Positions 24,245-33,806 of a DNA stretch of 64,000 nucleotides are shown in pieces; within the stretch, counting starts at the first letter, position 1; each line of letters starts with the position of its first letter. The notes under the pieces are model-generated. The model was not told the origin of the DNA. It did no database searches and was given only the letters and a program-made list of their open reading frames with translations. Origin of the DNA: an uncultured Flavobacteriaceae bacterium. GTDB lineage: Bacteria; Bacteroidota; Bacteroidia; Flavobacteriales; Flavobacteriaceae. A program made the translations under genes and the position numbers. The stretch is from NCBI GenBank assembly GCA_937901915.1, contig CALGUD010000150.1, positions 20,345 to 84,344 of the forward strand, written 5' to 3'.

Positions 24245-24477
24245 GGGATTTTCAATCTTCAATTTTAAATTAGTATCCGACATCGGTTATCAAACACCCG
24301 TCATCCAACATAATTCATAATTCTGCATTCTGAATTCATCATTGGAATTTGGAATTTAGTATTCTTAGTCTTTGTGCAACACCGGACATCAAACATCCGT
24401 CATCCAACTAATTCATAATTCTGCATTCTCCATTCTGAATTTTCGTAACTTTGCACTCTGAACTCCACACTCATAAC

Positions 24478-25848
24478 TTAAAAAAACTTCCCCACCCACC
24501 TGGCAAACCACATCTTTTTTTCGTATGGAGCATAACGGAGCTTAATATCCAGCCAGTTACCTCTTTTAACTACAGGTTTATGATGTGAAAAGGTATCAAA
24601 GCTACGTTTACCATGATAAGCACCAATACCACTATGGCCAACACCTCCAAAAGGTAAATTTTTATTTGCAAAATTAATAAGGGTATCATTTATAACACCT
24701 CCACCAAAGGAATATTTGTTAATCATTTTTTTAATGAATGATTTTTGGGTAGAAAATATGTATAGGGATAAAGGCTTGTCATACAATGAAATAATTTCAT
24801 CAATATGGTCTTCATCATCATAAGCAATGACAGGAAGCAAGGGTCCGAAAACTTCTTCTTTCATAATTTCGCTATCCATTGCAGGTTCGTCAATAACTGT
24901 TGGCGAAATATATAATTGTTCTATATCGGTTTCACCGCCAATAACTATGGTGCCTTTTGAAAGCATATTACACAACCTCTCAAAATTCTTTTTGTTAACT
25001 ATCCTTGCAAAATCTTTTGAAAGAACCGGGTCATCCCCATAAGCTTTATTAATTTCTACTTTCAAAGCCTGTAAAAAATCAAATTTAATTTTAGGATGTA
25101 TAAGAATATAATCCGGGGCAATGCATGTTTGCCCTGCGTTTATAAATTTTCCCCATGCAATTCTCCTGGCGGCCAGAGGTATATTGGCAGATTCATCAAT
25201 TATACATGGATTTTTACCTCCTAATTCCAACGTAACCGGTGTTAAATATTCAGCGGCTGCTTTATAAACAATTTTTCCAACCTCTACACTTCCGGTGAAA
25301 AAGATATAATCCCACCTTTCTTTTAATAGTGCCTGTGAAACTTCCACCCCGCCTTCAACAACAGTAACGTGATTAGTGTTAAAAACTGCACTAATAATTT
25401 CTGAAATGATCTTGGAGGTATGTGGTGTTAATTCAGAAGGTTTTAAAACAACTGTATTTCCAGCCGCTACTGCAGCTGCAAGGGGTGCCATAGCTAGTTG
25501 GAACGGGTAATTCCACGGCGAAATTACCAATACAGTTCCATAAGGTTCTTTATAAATCTTATCTGTAGATGGAAAATTAGCCAAAGATGGTGCAACACGT
25601 TCCGGCCTGGACCAACGCCCCATATTTTTTATCAGCTCTGTTATTTCGGCCAGTACAAACTGTGTTTCGGTTACTAGTGATTCAAATTCAGGTTTTTTAA
25701 AATCAGCATAAAGTGCATTGCAGACTTCTTTTTCCCTTTCAAGTATTTTCTTCTTTAATTTTTTCAATACTGCTTTCCTGAAGGAAATAGATTTAGTTTC
25801 CTGCATGCTAAAATATTCTTTCTGCTCTTTTAAAATTTCCTTTATCAT
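24478..25848 (-). CDS. Aldehyde dehydrogenase, class 3 / fatty-aldehyde type
   Basis: A 456-residue NAD(P)-dependent aldehyde dehydrogenase of the short class-3 type. Catalytic Cys242 lies in NAGQTCIAPDY, the general base Glu208 in TLELGGKNP, and the cofactor region contains SPWNYPFQLAM and FTGSVEVGK. The C-terminus (GHSGIGAYHGKRSFDTFSHH) and the total length fit ALDH3 enzymes that oxidise medium or long-chain aldehydes. Monocistronic, reading towards the repeat-rich spacer. Divergent from the ilv operon. Substrate inferred from family. Confidence 0.9.
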   Translation of the reverse strand: MIKEILKEQKEYFSMQETKSISFRKAVLKKLKKKILEREKEVCNALYADFKKPEFESLVTETQFVLAEITELIKNMGRWSRPERVAPSLANFPSTDKIYKEPYGTVLVISPWNYPFQLAMAPLAAAVAAGNTVVLKPSELTPHTSKIISEIISAVFNTNHVTVVEGGVEVSQALLKERWDYIFFTGSVEVGKIVYKAAAEYLTPVTLELGGKNPCIIDESANIPLAARRIAWGKFINAGQTCIAPDYILIHPKIKFDFLQALKVEINKAYGDDPVLSKDFARIVNKKNFERLCNMLSKGTIVIGGETDIEQLYISPTVIDEPAMDSEIMKEEVFGPLLPVIAYDDEDHIDEIISLYDKPLSLYIFSTQKSFIKKMINKYSFGGGVINDTLINFANKNLPFGGVGHSGIGAYHGKRSFDTFSHHKPVVKRGNWLDIKLRYAPYEKKMWFARWVGKFF

Positions 25849-26031
25849 GGTAACAGGTAGACTAACATTTGTTTTAAATTGATGGAATTATAAATAATTT
25901 GATAAAAATAGCACATACATTTCAAAAATTAGAAAATTCTGCCTAACATTGCACTGTTAAAAATAAACTCATCGTTATTAATATAACTATTGTAAATAGT
26001 GTCACAGTCGTAATTAATCCCTAAAGGATTG

Positions 26032-26058
26032 GTGCAGCCTGTTATGCTTATAATTTAA
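26032..26058 (+). CDS. Candidate ilv leader peptide
   Basis: The frame GTG CAG CCT GTT ATG CTT ATA ATT TAA would encode an 8-residue peptide ending V-M-L-I-I; a shorter 4-codon version M-L-I-I starts at the ATG at 26044. Val, Leu and Ile codons directly precede the terminator hairpin, as in leader peptides that sense charged tRNA. AAAGGA lies just upstream. The peptide is very short and the call rests on codon content and position only. Confidence 0.35.
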   Translation: MQPVMLII

Positions 26059-26060
26059 AG

Positions 26061-26091
26061 CCTGTATCAATGAAGTTGATTCAGGTTTTTT
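26061..26091 (+). terminator. Attenuator terminator in the ilv leader
   Basis: CCTGTATCAA (26061-26070) pairs with TTGATTCAGG (26076-26085), one mismatch, loop TGAAG, followed by six T. It lies 172 bp before ilvD, with no gene ending nearby on this strand, so it should control read-through into the operon. Confidence 0.7.
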
Positions 26092-26263
26092 GTTTTTAAG
26101 TTTTTTAGAAAGGTTGAATATGATAACTTTTTAATTTTAACATTTTGATTGTCAATACATTAAACTTTCTAAGGAATGATTGAATTTAAATTAAAACAAT
26201 CAAACGGTTATCTTAATAGAGAGTTTTAAAATAATTTAGTTTTATAATAACATAGAAGAGTAA

Positions 26264-27946
26264 ATGCAAATGCTTAACAAATTTAGCCAACAAGTAACAC
26301 AAGATCCTACGCAACCGGCTGCACAAGCCATGTTACATGCTTTGGGACTAACTGATGAAGACTTACAAAAACCATTAATCGGAATTGCAAGTACAGGATA
26401 TGAAGGAAATCCATGTAATATGCACTTAAATGATTTATCGGTTCATGTAAAAAAAGGAACCGAAGAGGCAGGATTAATCGGACTTATTTTTAATACTATT
26501 GGTGTAAGTGATGGTATTTCTATGGGTACTCCCGGAATGCGATTTTCATTACCATCGCGGGATGTTATTGCAGATTCGGTAGAGACTGTGGTGCAGGCTA
26601 TGTGTTATGACGGCGTAATTACTGTTGTTGGATGTGACAAAAATATGCCAGGTGCCTTAATGGGAATGTTACGGTTAAACAGGCCGGGGATTCTTGTATA
26701 TGGAGGAACTATAGCAGCAGGATGTGGCACAGGGGGAAAAAAACTGGATGTAGTTTCAGCTTTTGAAGCCTGGGGTGAAAAAGTTGCAGGAACCATTACT
26801 GAAAAAGAATTTAAAAATGTGATTCATAATGCATGCCCGGGAGCAGGAGCCTGCGGGGGTATGTACACAGCAAATACAATGGCATCGGCTATTGAAGCTA
26901 TGGGAATGGCACTTCCTTTTAATTCTTCAAATCCGGCCGTAAGTAATGACAAAGAAAGCGAATGTGTTGAAGCAGGGAGAAAACTTCGTTATCTTCTGGA
27001 AAATGATATAAAACCTTTGGATATTGTTACAAAAAAATCACTTGAAAATGCATTCAGGCTGGTAACTATCCTCGGAGGTTCAACCAATGCAGTACTACAT
27101 TTATTAGCGATAGCAAAAGCTGCACAAATTGATTTTACTTTAGACGATTTTCAAAGAATAAGTGATAATACACCTTTTATAGCTGACCTGAAGCCCAGCG
27201 GTAAATACGTAATGGAAGACCTTCATCATGTGGGCGGTATTCCGGCGGTATTAAAATATATGTTGAAAAAGGGCTTACTTCACGGTGATTGTTTAACCGT
27301 AACAGGAAAAACACTGGCCGAAAACCTTTTAGATGCTCCTGACCTTAAAGAGGGGCAAGAGATTATTAAAACCTTAGAAAATCCAATAAAAGAAAGCGGA
27401 CACCTGCGCATTTTGTATGGTAACCTGGCTTCTGAAGGAGCTGTGGCTAAAATTACAGGAAAAGAAGGGTTGAGTTTCTCCGGAAAAGCAAAAGTATTTG
27501 ACGGGGAGTTCCTTGCCAATGACGGCATACGAACTGGCAAAGTAGAAAAAGGAGATGTTGTGGTTATTCGTTACGAAGGCCCTAAAGGCGGGCCCGGAAT
27601 GCCGGAAATGCTTAAACCAACTGCAGCTATTATGGGTGCGGGACTTGGAAAATCAGTAGCACTGATAACAGACGGAAGGTTTTCAGGTGGGTCTCACGGA
27701 TTTGTCGTCGGCCATGTGTCGCCAGAGGCACAAGACGGAGGAACTATTGCATTGGTGGAAGATGGGGACATCATTACCATAGATGCAGTAAAAAACAGTA
27801 TTAACGTAGAGATTTCAGAGGAAGAATTGCAAAAAAGAAGAGCCAGATGGAAGCAGCCGCCTTTAAAATTTGAACGCGGGGTGTTGTATAAGTATGCAAA
27901 AACAGTTTCCTCAGCTTCAAAAGGCTGTGTAACCGATGAATTCTAA
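26264..27946 (+). CDS. ilvD: Dihydroxy-acid dehydratase
   Basis: Iron-sulfur dehydratase making 2-keto acids from 2,3-dihydroxy acids in valine/isoleucine synthesis (also feeding leucine). The 560-residue protein has the IlvD/Edd signature: GIASTGYEGNPCNMHLNDLS, VGCDKNMPGALMGM, CPGAGACGGMYTANTMASA (cluster cysteines), KGGPGMPEM, and TDGRFSGGSHGFVVGH. First gene of the ilvD-B-N-C operon. Confidence 0.95.
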   Translation: MQMLNKFSQQVTQDPTQPAAQAMLHALGLTDEDLQKPLIGIASTGYEGNPCNMHLNDLSVHVKKGTEEAGLIGLIFNTIGVSDGISMGTPGMRFSLPSRDVIADSVETVVQAMCYDGVITVVGCDKNMPGALMGMLRLNRPGILVYGGTIAAGCGTGGKKLDVVSAFEAWGEKVAGTITEKEFKNVIHNACPGAGACGGMYTANTMASAIEAMGMALPFNSSNPAVSNDKESECVEAGRKLRYLLENDIKPLDIVTKKSLENAFRLVTILGGSTNAVLHLLAIAKAAQIDFTLDDFQRISDNTPFIADLKPSGKYVMEDLHHVGGIPAVLKYMLKKGLLHGDCLTVTGKTLAENLLDAPDLKEGQEIIKTLENPIKESGHLRILYGNLASEGAVAKITGKEGLSFSGKAKVFDGEFLANDGIRTGKVEKGDVVVIRYEGPKGGPGMPEMLKPTAAIMGAGLGKSVALITDGRFSGGSHGFVVGHVSPEAQDGGTIALVEDGDIITIDAVKNSINVEISEEELQKRRARWKQPPLKFERGVLYKYAKTVSSASKGCVTDEF

Positions 27947-27969
27947 ATAATATTTCTTTTTGAAAGTCA

Positions 27970-28000
27970 TCGGTCCAATAAATGGGGCCCGTATGACCGA
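27970..28000 (+). promoter_or_regulatory. Intercistronic inverted repeat between ilvD and ilvB
   Basis: TCGGTC (27970-27975) and GACCGA (27995-28000) can pair around a 19-nt loop containing GGGGCCC. No T-tract follows, so it is more likely an mRNA processing or stability element than a terminator. Confidence 0.3.
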
Positions 28001-28029
28001 GAAAAAGAGAGCTTCATAATAAAAGCATT

Positions 28030-29763
28030 ATGGAAACAAAAACCTTAAAGAAAGAAACAACAAAAGTGGAAAAGAATATTCGCATATCAGGAGCAGAAGC
28101 CGTAATCAGGTGCCTTTTAGAAGAAGGGGTAGATCTTTTGTACGGTTACCCGGGAGGTGCGATTATGCCTATCTACGATGAGTTATACAAGTTCAGGGAT
28201 AAATTACATCATGTACTAACACGCCATGAACAAGGGGCAACACATTCCGCTCAAGGTTATGCAAGGGTTACTGGCAGAGTAGGGGTGGCTATGGCCACTT
28301 CAGGACCTGGAGCAACCAATCTTGTAACAGGAATTGCTGATGCTCAAATTGATTCAACGCCCATGGTGTGCATTACCGGCCAGGTAGCCAGGCACCTTTT
28401 AGGTTCCGATGCATTCCAGGAAACGGATATTGTCGGAATTTCAACACCGGTTACTAAATGGAGTTATCAAATTACTGAGGCTTCTGAAATACCGGAAATA
28501 ATGGCAAAGGCTTTTTACATAGCCCGTTCTGGGCGTCCAGGGCCAGTATTGGTTGATATCACCAAGAATGCTCAAATTGAACAATTTGATTTTAGTTATA
28601 AAAAATGCATAGGCATCCGCAGTTATAAACCACAACCCGTAATTAATAAATCTAAGGTAGAAGAGGCAGCAAATATTATCAATAATGCTAAAAAACCTTT
28701 TATTGTTTTTGGTCAGGGGGTAATTCTGGGCCATGCAGAAGAAGAGTTGAAAGCTTTGATTGAAAAAGCCGGAATACCAGCTGCCTGGACCATATTAGGA
28801 TTGTCTGCATTACCTACTGCCCATCCGCTCAACGTTGGGATGGTTGGTATGCATGGAAATTATGCTCCTAATTTGCTAACCAATGAATGCGACGTACTCA
28901 TTGCCCTCGGAATGCGATTTGATGACCGGGTAACAGGCGATTTAAAAACCTACGCTAAACAAGCTAAGGTTTTACATTTTGAGATTGACCCTGCTGAAAT
29001 AGACAAAAATGTTAAAACAGAAGTCGCCATTTTAGGTAATGTTAAAGAATCACTTCGTCAACTAATCCCGTTGGTTAAAGAAAACAAACACGAAGCCTGG
29101 CATGAAGAATTTAAAAAGAAATATACCATTGAATATGATGCAGTTATAAAAAATGATATTCATCCTACTAAAGATGGTTTAACTATGGGGGAAGTGCTTG
29201 AGCAAATTAATTTAGCTTCAGGCGATGACGCCATTATTGTATCAGATGTTGGACAACACCAGATGTTTGCCTGCCGTTATGCCAGGTTTAAACAATCCAA
29301 GAGTAATGTAACTTCCGGAGGATTGGGAACTATGGGGTTTGCACTTCCGGCTGCAATTGGAGCTAAAATGGGTGCTCCGGACAGGGAAGTAGTGGCTATT
29401 ATAGGTGATGGTGGTTACCAGATGACCATACAGGAACTTGGAACCATTTTTCAAACAAAAGTACCGGTTAAAATAGTAGTCCTCAATAATGATTTCCTCG
29501 GAATGGTACGTCAGTGGCAACAATTGTTTTTCGATAGAAGATATGCTTCAACAGAAATGACGAACCCGGACTTTATCACCATAGCTAAAGGATATCATAT
29601 TCAGGCAAGGCGTGTTAAGAAGCGTGATGAACTGGCAGAAGCTGTTAAGGAAATGATTGCATCCAAAGATGCCTATTTCTTAGAGGTATGTGTTGAGAAG
29701 GAAGATAATGTTTTCCCTATGATACCTTCAGGCGCTTCAGTTACAGATGTAAGATTAAGTTAA
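28030..29763 (+). CDS. ilvB: Acetolactate synthase, large (catalytic) subunit
   Basis: ThDP-dependent enzyme condensing pyruvate with pyruvate or 2-ketobutyrate, the first common step of branched-chain synthesis. The 577-residue protein shows YGYPGGAIMPIYDELY with the catalytic Glu of TRHEQGATHSAQGYAR, the FAD/central domain (GMVGMHGNYAPNLL, GMRFDDRVTGDL) and the ThDP motif GDGGYQMTIQELGT...NNDFLGMVRQWQQLF. ilvN, encoding the regulatory subunit, starts 7 bp later. Confidence 0.95.
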   Translation: METKTLKKETTKVEKNIRISGAEAVIRCLLEEGVDLLYGYPGGAIMPIYDELYKFRDKLHHVLTRHEQGATHSAQGYARVTGRVGVAMATSGPGATNLVTGIADAQIDSTPMVCITGQVARHLLGSDAFQETDIVGISTPVTKWSYQITEASEIPEIMAKAFYIARSGRPGPVLVDITKNAQIEQFDFSYKKCIGIRSYKPQPVINKSKVEEAANIINNAKKPFIVFGQGVILGHAEEELKALIEKAGIPAAWTILGLSALPTAHPLNVGMVGMHGNYAPNLLTNECDVLIALGMRFDDRVTGDLKTYAKQAKVLHFEIDPAEIDKNVKTEVAILGNVKESLRQLIPLVKENKHEAWHEEFKKKYTIEYDAVIKNDIHPTKDGLTMGEVLEQINLASGDDAIIVSDVGQHQMFACRYARFKQSKSNVTSGGLGTMGFALPAAIGAKMGAPDREVVAIIGDGGYQMTIQELGTIFQTKVPVKIVVLNNDFLGMVRQWQQLFFDRRYASTEMTNPDFITIAKGYHIQARRVKKRDELAEAVKEMIASKDAYFLEVCVEKEDNVFPMIPSGASVTDVRLS

Positions 29764-29770
29764 AAACAAG

Positions 29771-30301
29771 ATGGATACTAATAAAACGTTTACCATATCA
29801 GTATATTCAGAAAATAATATTGGATTACTCAACAGAATTTCCGGCATTTTTTTGAAAAGGCACATAAATATAGAAAGCTTAAATGTTTCAGGCTCAGAAA
29901 TAGATAATGTTTCCAGGTTTGTGATAGTTATTAATTCTACTGAAGACTGGGCCCGAAAAATTGTTGGTCAAATTGAAAAGCAAATCGAAGTCATTAAAGC
30001 TTTTTATCATACGGATGAAGAAACTATTCATCAGGAAACTGCTTTATTTAAAATAGCTTCTCACCTGCTTTTTGATGAGCGCCAGATACAAAATATAATT
30101 AAAGATAGTAACTCGCAAATAGTTACGGTTTCACGTGACTTCTTCGTGATTTCAAAAGCAGGCCGTCGTAAGGAAATAGAAGAAGTATATGATCTTTTAA
30201 AACCTTTTGGTATCATGCAATTTGTACGTTCGGCACGAATATCAGTTTCTAAAGAAGAAATGCGAATAAGCAGTATTTTAAAAGAATTTCAGGAACAATA
30301 A
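29771..30301 (+). CDS. ilvN: Acetolactate synthase, small (regulatory) subunit
   Basis: Binds branched-chain amino acids and confers feedback control on IlvB. The 176-residue protein has an N-terminal ACT domain (SVYSENNIGLLNRISGIFLK, HINIESLNVS) and a second ACT-like C-terminal half (RKEIEEVYDLLKPFGIMQFV). Length is typical. Located between ilvB and ilvC in the operon. Confidence 0.93.
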   Translation: MDTNKTFTISVYSENNIGLLNRISGIFLKRHINIESLNVSGSEIDNVSRFVIVINSTEDWARKIVGQIEKQIEVIKAFYHTDEETIHQETALFKIASHLLFDERQIQNIIKDSNSQIVTVSRDFFVISKAGRRKEIEEVYDLLKPFGIMQFVRSARISVSKEEMRISSILKEFQEQ

Positions 30302-30338
30302 ATAAAATAAATTAAATCAATTAAATCTAACAGAGAAA

Positions 30339-31808
30339 ATGGCAAATTATTTTAACACCCTTTCTTTAAGACAGCAGTTGCTGCAACTTGGAGTATGCGA
30401 GTTTATGGATCAATCAGAATTCAGCGATGGTGTAAATAAATTATTAGGGAAAAAAATAGTGATTGTAGGATGTGGCGCACAGGGTCTTAACCAGGGTTTA
30501 AATATGAGAGATTCAGGCTTGGACATCTCATATGCTTTACGGGAAGATGCTATTAAAGAAAAACGGCAATCCTACTTAAATGCTTCTGAAAACGGATTTA
30601 ATGTTGGTACATACAAGGAATTGATTCCAACAGCTGACCTGGTTTGTAATCTTACACCGGACAAACAACATACAGGTGTAGTTAATGCAGTTATGCCTTT
30701 AATGAAAAAGGGATCTACCTTGTCATATTCTCATGGTTTCAACATTGTAGAAGAAGGAATGCAAATACGTGAAGACATTACGGTTATTATGGTTGCGCCT
30801 AAATGCCCGGGGTCTGAAGTGAGAGAGGAATATAAAAGAGGTTTTGGTGTACCTACCCTTATCGCAGTTCATCCGGAAAATGATCCTGAAGGAAAAGGCC
30901 TGGAACAGGCAAAAGCATATGCAGTTGCCACTGGTGGACATAAAGCCGGTGTTTTACGCTCTTCATTTGTAGCTGAGGTAAAATCAGATTTAATGGGTGA
31001 ACAAACCATTCTTTGCGGACTTTTACAAACAGGATCTATTCTTTGTTTTGATAAAATGATTGAAAAAGGAATCGATGCAGGATATGCTTCAAAACTTATT
31101 CAGTATGGATGGGAGACCATTACAGAAGGATTAAAGCACGGTGGTATTACGAATATGATGGACAGGTTGAATAATCCTGCTAAAGTGGAAGCTTTTAGGT
31201 TATCAGAAGAATTAAAAGATATTATGCGTCCGCTGTTTCAAAAGCATATGGATGATATTATGAGTGGCCATTTTTCTAAAACAATGATGGAAGATTGGGC
31301 CAATGATGACAAGAATCTATTAAAATGGCGTAAAGAAACAGGAGAAACTGCTTTTGAGAAAACTCCGGCTGCCAATGTTGAAATATCGGAACAGGAATAT
31401 TATGATCATGGAGTGTTAATGGTTGCTTTGGTAAAATCAGGAGTTGAATTGGCTTTTGAAACCATGACCGAAGCAGGAATTATAGAAGAATCCGCCTATT
31501 ATGAGTCGCTTCATGAAACACCTCTTATTGCAAATACTATTGCAAGAAAGAAATTGTTTGAAATGAACCGGGTAATCTCCGATACTGCTGAGTATGGTTG
31601 TTACTTATTTGACCATGCATGCAAACCCTTATTGGCAGATTTTATGAAAAAAGTTGATACAAACGTAATTGGTAAACCATTTGCTACAGATAATGGAGTT
31701 GACAATAAACAACTCATAGAAATTAACAGTGAAATCAGAAACCATCCTATTGAAGAAGTAGGAGAGTGGTTAAGGGCTTCAATGACTGCAATGAAGAAAA
31801 TTGTATAG
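30339..31808 (+). CDS. ilvC: Ketol-acid reductoisomerase, class II
   Basis: NADPH- and Mg-dependent isomeroreductase converting acetolactate to dihydroxyisovalerate. At 489 residues it is the long (class II) form, with two KARI C-terminal domains, unlike the ~330-residue class I. The Rossmann motif IVGCGAQGLNQGLNMRDSG and VAPKCPGSEVREEYKRG are clear. Last gene of the operon; the threonine dehydratase gene ilvA that I often remember following it in flavobacteria is not here. Confidence 0.95.
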   Translation: MANYFNTLSLRQQLLQLGVCEFMDQSEFSDGVNKLLGKKIVIVGCGAQGLNQGLNMRDSGLDISYALREDAIKEKRQSYLNASENGFNVGTYKELIPTADLVCNLTPDKQHTGVVNAVMPLMKKGSTLSYSHGFNIVEEGMQIREDITVIMVAPKCPGSEVREEYKRGFGVPTLIAVHPENDPEGKGLEQAKAYAVATGGHKAGVLRSSFVAEVKSDLMGEQTILCGLLQTGSILCFDKMIEKGIDAGYASKLIQYGWETITEGLKHGGITNMMDRLNNPAKVEAFRLSEELKDIMRPLFQKHMDDIMSGHFSKTMMEDWANDDKNLLKWRKETGETAFEKTPAANVEISEQEYYDHGVLMVALVKSGVELAFETMTEAGIIEESAYYESLHETPLIANTIARKKLFEMNRVISDTAEYGCYLFDHACKPLLADFMKKVDTNVIGKPFATDNGVDNKQLIEINSEIRNHPIEEVGEWLRASMTAMKKIV

Positions 31809-32195
31809 TCCTTTCTTTTTTCTTTTGAGGAGAATTTGGTTTATGGAGTAAATTAATATTAGTGAATAATATGTGGCTTTTTTTAAATGGAGAAAGTTAT
31901 AAATGATCATCATTAAAAATACACCACGCCAACCAAAACCGGAGGATGTTTTAAGGGCTACTGCTGTACTTTTCAGCACAGCAGTAGCGGCATCCTTAAC
32001 TACTTGTGTTCTAAAGAAAATTTTAATTATACAGTACAAATCTGAACCGGCTTCAAACTTTAATAAAAGTGAAAGCTGGCTATTTTTTTTCGACTAGTAA
32101 TAATAAGTGGAGTTATTTCAATTTTTAGTGTGATCTGTTACATGAATTGATTAATTTCGAAGAGACATACAATAAATTTAATTAATATTGACAAA
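31809..32195. other. Intergenic region with a strong inverted repeat
   Basis: 387 bp between ilvC and gapN. It contains GCTACTGCTGT (31957-31967) and its perfect complement ACAGCAGTAGC (31978-31988), with an outer pair AGGATG (31943-31948) / CATCCT (31991-31996). No T-tract follows in either direction. Small open frames on both strands run through it but are mirror products of the palindrome. The gapN promoter candidate is at the right end. Confidence 0.6.
32152..32159 (+). promoter_or_regulatory. Possible -7 box of gapN
   Basis: TAATTTCG, a TAnnTTYG variant, 36 bp before the gapN ATG at 32196. Confidence 0.35.
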
Positions 32196-33797
32196 ATGGA
32201 AACGGTAGAGCGAGAAATACCCGAAGAATTCCGTGTAAAAGAATTACTTCACCAGGATACATACTTAATTAATGGAGAATTAAAGGCTTGGAAAGGAAAA
32301 ACAACAGAAGTTTATTCCTCCATTCACACACCAGATAAAAACGGGGAGTATGCTCCAACACTTTTAGGGTCCATTCCATATATGTCCGAACCGGAAGCTA
32401 TGGAAGCCCTTGATTCATCCGCAAATGCTTTTGGCAAAGGACAAGGTTTATGGCCCACAATGAAAGTAGCGGACAGAATAGCTTGTATGGAGAAGTTTGT
32501 AAAGCAAATGATTACCAAACGTGATGAAGTTGTTAAACTCATCATGTGGGAGATTGGTAAAACACTACCGGATTCGCAAAAGGAATTTGACAGAACCGTG
32601 GAATATATTTACGATACCATTGAAGATTATAAGGAATTGGATCGTAACTCTGCAAATTTTAAAAAGCACGATGGCGTGTATGCGCACATTCGTCGAGGCC
32701 CGTTGGGAATTGTTTTATGTTTAGGACCATATAATTACCCGTTAAATGAAACATTTGCGCTTCTAATTCCGGCTCTCATAATGGGTAACACCGTTATTTT
32801 TAAACCGGCTAAACACGGAGTTCTATTAATTTCCCCTCTTTTAACTGCCTTTAAAACCAGTTTTCCTAAAGGGGTAGTGAATATTATTTACGGAAGGGGC
32901 AGGCAGGTAGCAGCACCTATTATGCAATCGGGCAGAATAGATGTTTTGGCTTTGATAGGCAACAGTAAATCAGCCATTGCTTTACAAGATCAGCACCCTT
33001 ACAAAAACAGGTTACGTTTGGTACTCGGCCTTGAAGCAAAAAACCCGGCCATCATTTTACCGGATGCAGACCTGGATCTAACAATAGACGAATGTATTTC
33101 CGGCACATTGTCTTTTAACGGACAACGTTGTACGGCATTAAAACTGGTATATGTACATGAAGATATTGTTGATGAGTTTAACAAGCGTTTTGCTGAACGG
33201 GTTGATTCCTTAAAATTTGGTAATCCATGGGAGCCCGGAGTGCAGTTGACACCGCTTCCTGAACCGGAAAAACCTGCTTATATTCAAGAGCTAATAGATG
33301 ATGCAAAAGCTAAAGGGGCCCGGATTTTAAATAAAAAAGGAGGCAAAACTACTGAAAACTATATTTTCCCAGCCGTATTATATCCCGTTACTAAAGAGAT
33401 GAGGGTTTATGAAGAGGAACAGTTTGGTCCCGTTATTCCGGTTATCCCATTTAGTGATATACAAGAACCTTTAGATGACATGGCAGATTCTAACTATGGA
33501 CAGCAGGTAAGTTTATTTGGTAAAGATATCAGGGAGCTGGCTCCTCTGATTGATACACTTGTAAATCTCGTTTGCCGTGTGAACCTAAACAGTTCTTGCC
33601 AGCGAGGCCCGGATGTATATCCGTTTACAGGAAGGAAAGATTCTGCTGTGGGAACTTTAAGTGTACATGATGCTTTGCGCTCATTTTCTATCAGAACATT
33701 TGTAGCTTCTAAAGACAATGAATATAACAACCGTATTTTAAACGATCTTTTAGGAAGCAAAGCTTCTAATTTTGTGAGTACGGATTATATATTATAA
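32196..33797 (+). CDS. gapN: NADP-dependent glyceraldehyde-3-phosphate dehydrogenase (non-phosphorylating)
   Basis: ALDH-superfamily enzyme oxidising glyceraldehyde-3-phosphate directly to 3-phosphoglycerate with NADP, giving NADPH in place of ATP. The 533-residue protein has catalytic Cys312 in SFNGQRCTALK and Glu280 in LGLEAKNP. The NADP loop FKPAKHGVL and the C-terminal GRKDSAVGTLSVHDALRSFS follow the plant/bacterial GapN pattern. Its longer N-terminus (~40 residues) is typical of the Bacteroidota form. It might provide NADPH for IlvC upstream, but this link is only inference. Confidence 0.88.
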   Translation: METVEREIPEEFRVKELLHQDTYLINGELKAWKGKTTEVYSSIHTPDKNGEYAPTLLGSIPYMSEPEAMEALDSSANAFGKGQGLWPTMKVADRIACMEKFVKQMITKRDEVVKLIMWEIGKTLPDSQKEFDRTVEYIYDTIEDYKELDRNSANFKKHDGVYAHIRRGPLGIVLCLGPYNYPLNETFALLIPALIMGNTVIFKPAKHGVLLISPLLTAFKTSFPKGVVNIIYGRGRQVAAPIMQSGRIDVLALIGNSKSAIALQDQHPYKNRLRLVLGLEAKNPAIILPDADLDLTIDECISGTLSFNGQRCTALKLVYVHEDIVDEFNKRFAERVDSLKFGNPWEPGVQLTPLPEPEKPAYIQELIDDAKAKGARILNKKGGKTTENYIFPAVLYPVTKEMRVYEEEQFGPVIPVIPFSDIQEPLDDMADSNYGQQVSLFGKDIRELAPLIDTLVNLVCRVNLNSSCQRGPDVYPFTGRKDSAVGTLSVHDALRSFSIRTFVASKDNEYNNRILNDLLGSKASNFVSTDYIL

Positions 33798-33806
33798 TAA
33801 TAACAG

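Larger units (their letters stand above)
24147..24477. repeat. Repeat-rich spacer (copies B and C of a dispersed repeat)
   Basis: 331 bp without a gene. 24246-24338 is an inverted copy of 10208-10300 (shared phrases TTTTCAATCTT, CCAACATAATTC, ATTCTGCATTC). 24382-24440 is a second, partial copy with CACCGGACATC, CATCCAAC and ATTCTGCATTC. Short tandem repeats precede it. This is the same intergenic repeat language seen at 10.2 kb. Confidence 0.75.
25849..26263 (+). promoter_or_regulatory. Leader region of the ilv operon
   Basis: 415 bp between the aldehyde dehydrogenase and ilvD. The leader contains a small hairpin AATCC/GGATT (26016-26030), a tiny frame rich in branched-chain codons (26032-26058) and an intrinsic terminator (26061-26091), leaving 170 bp before ilvD. 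This arrangement is that of a peptide-mediated attenuator. The transcription start is not clear; a weak promoter-like TAACATTG lies near 25953. No T-box signature was found. Confidence 0.5.

Noticed and set aside
25849..26263. T-box riboswitch in the ilv leader
   Set aside because: No T-box sequence or specifier-loop architecture seen; the simpler leader-peptide plus terminator explains the region.
31779..32097. Two overlapping small frames on opposite strands after ilvC
   Set aside because: Their similar-looking peptides (ATAVLxSTAVA) are both products of the 11-bp palindrome at 31957-31988, not evidence of coding.
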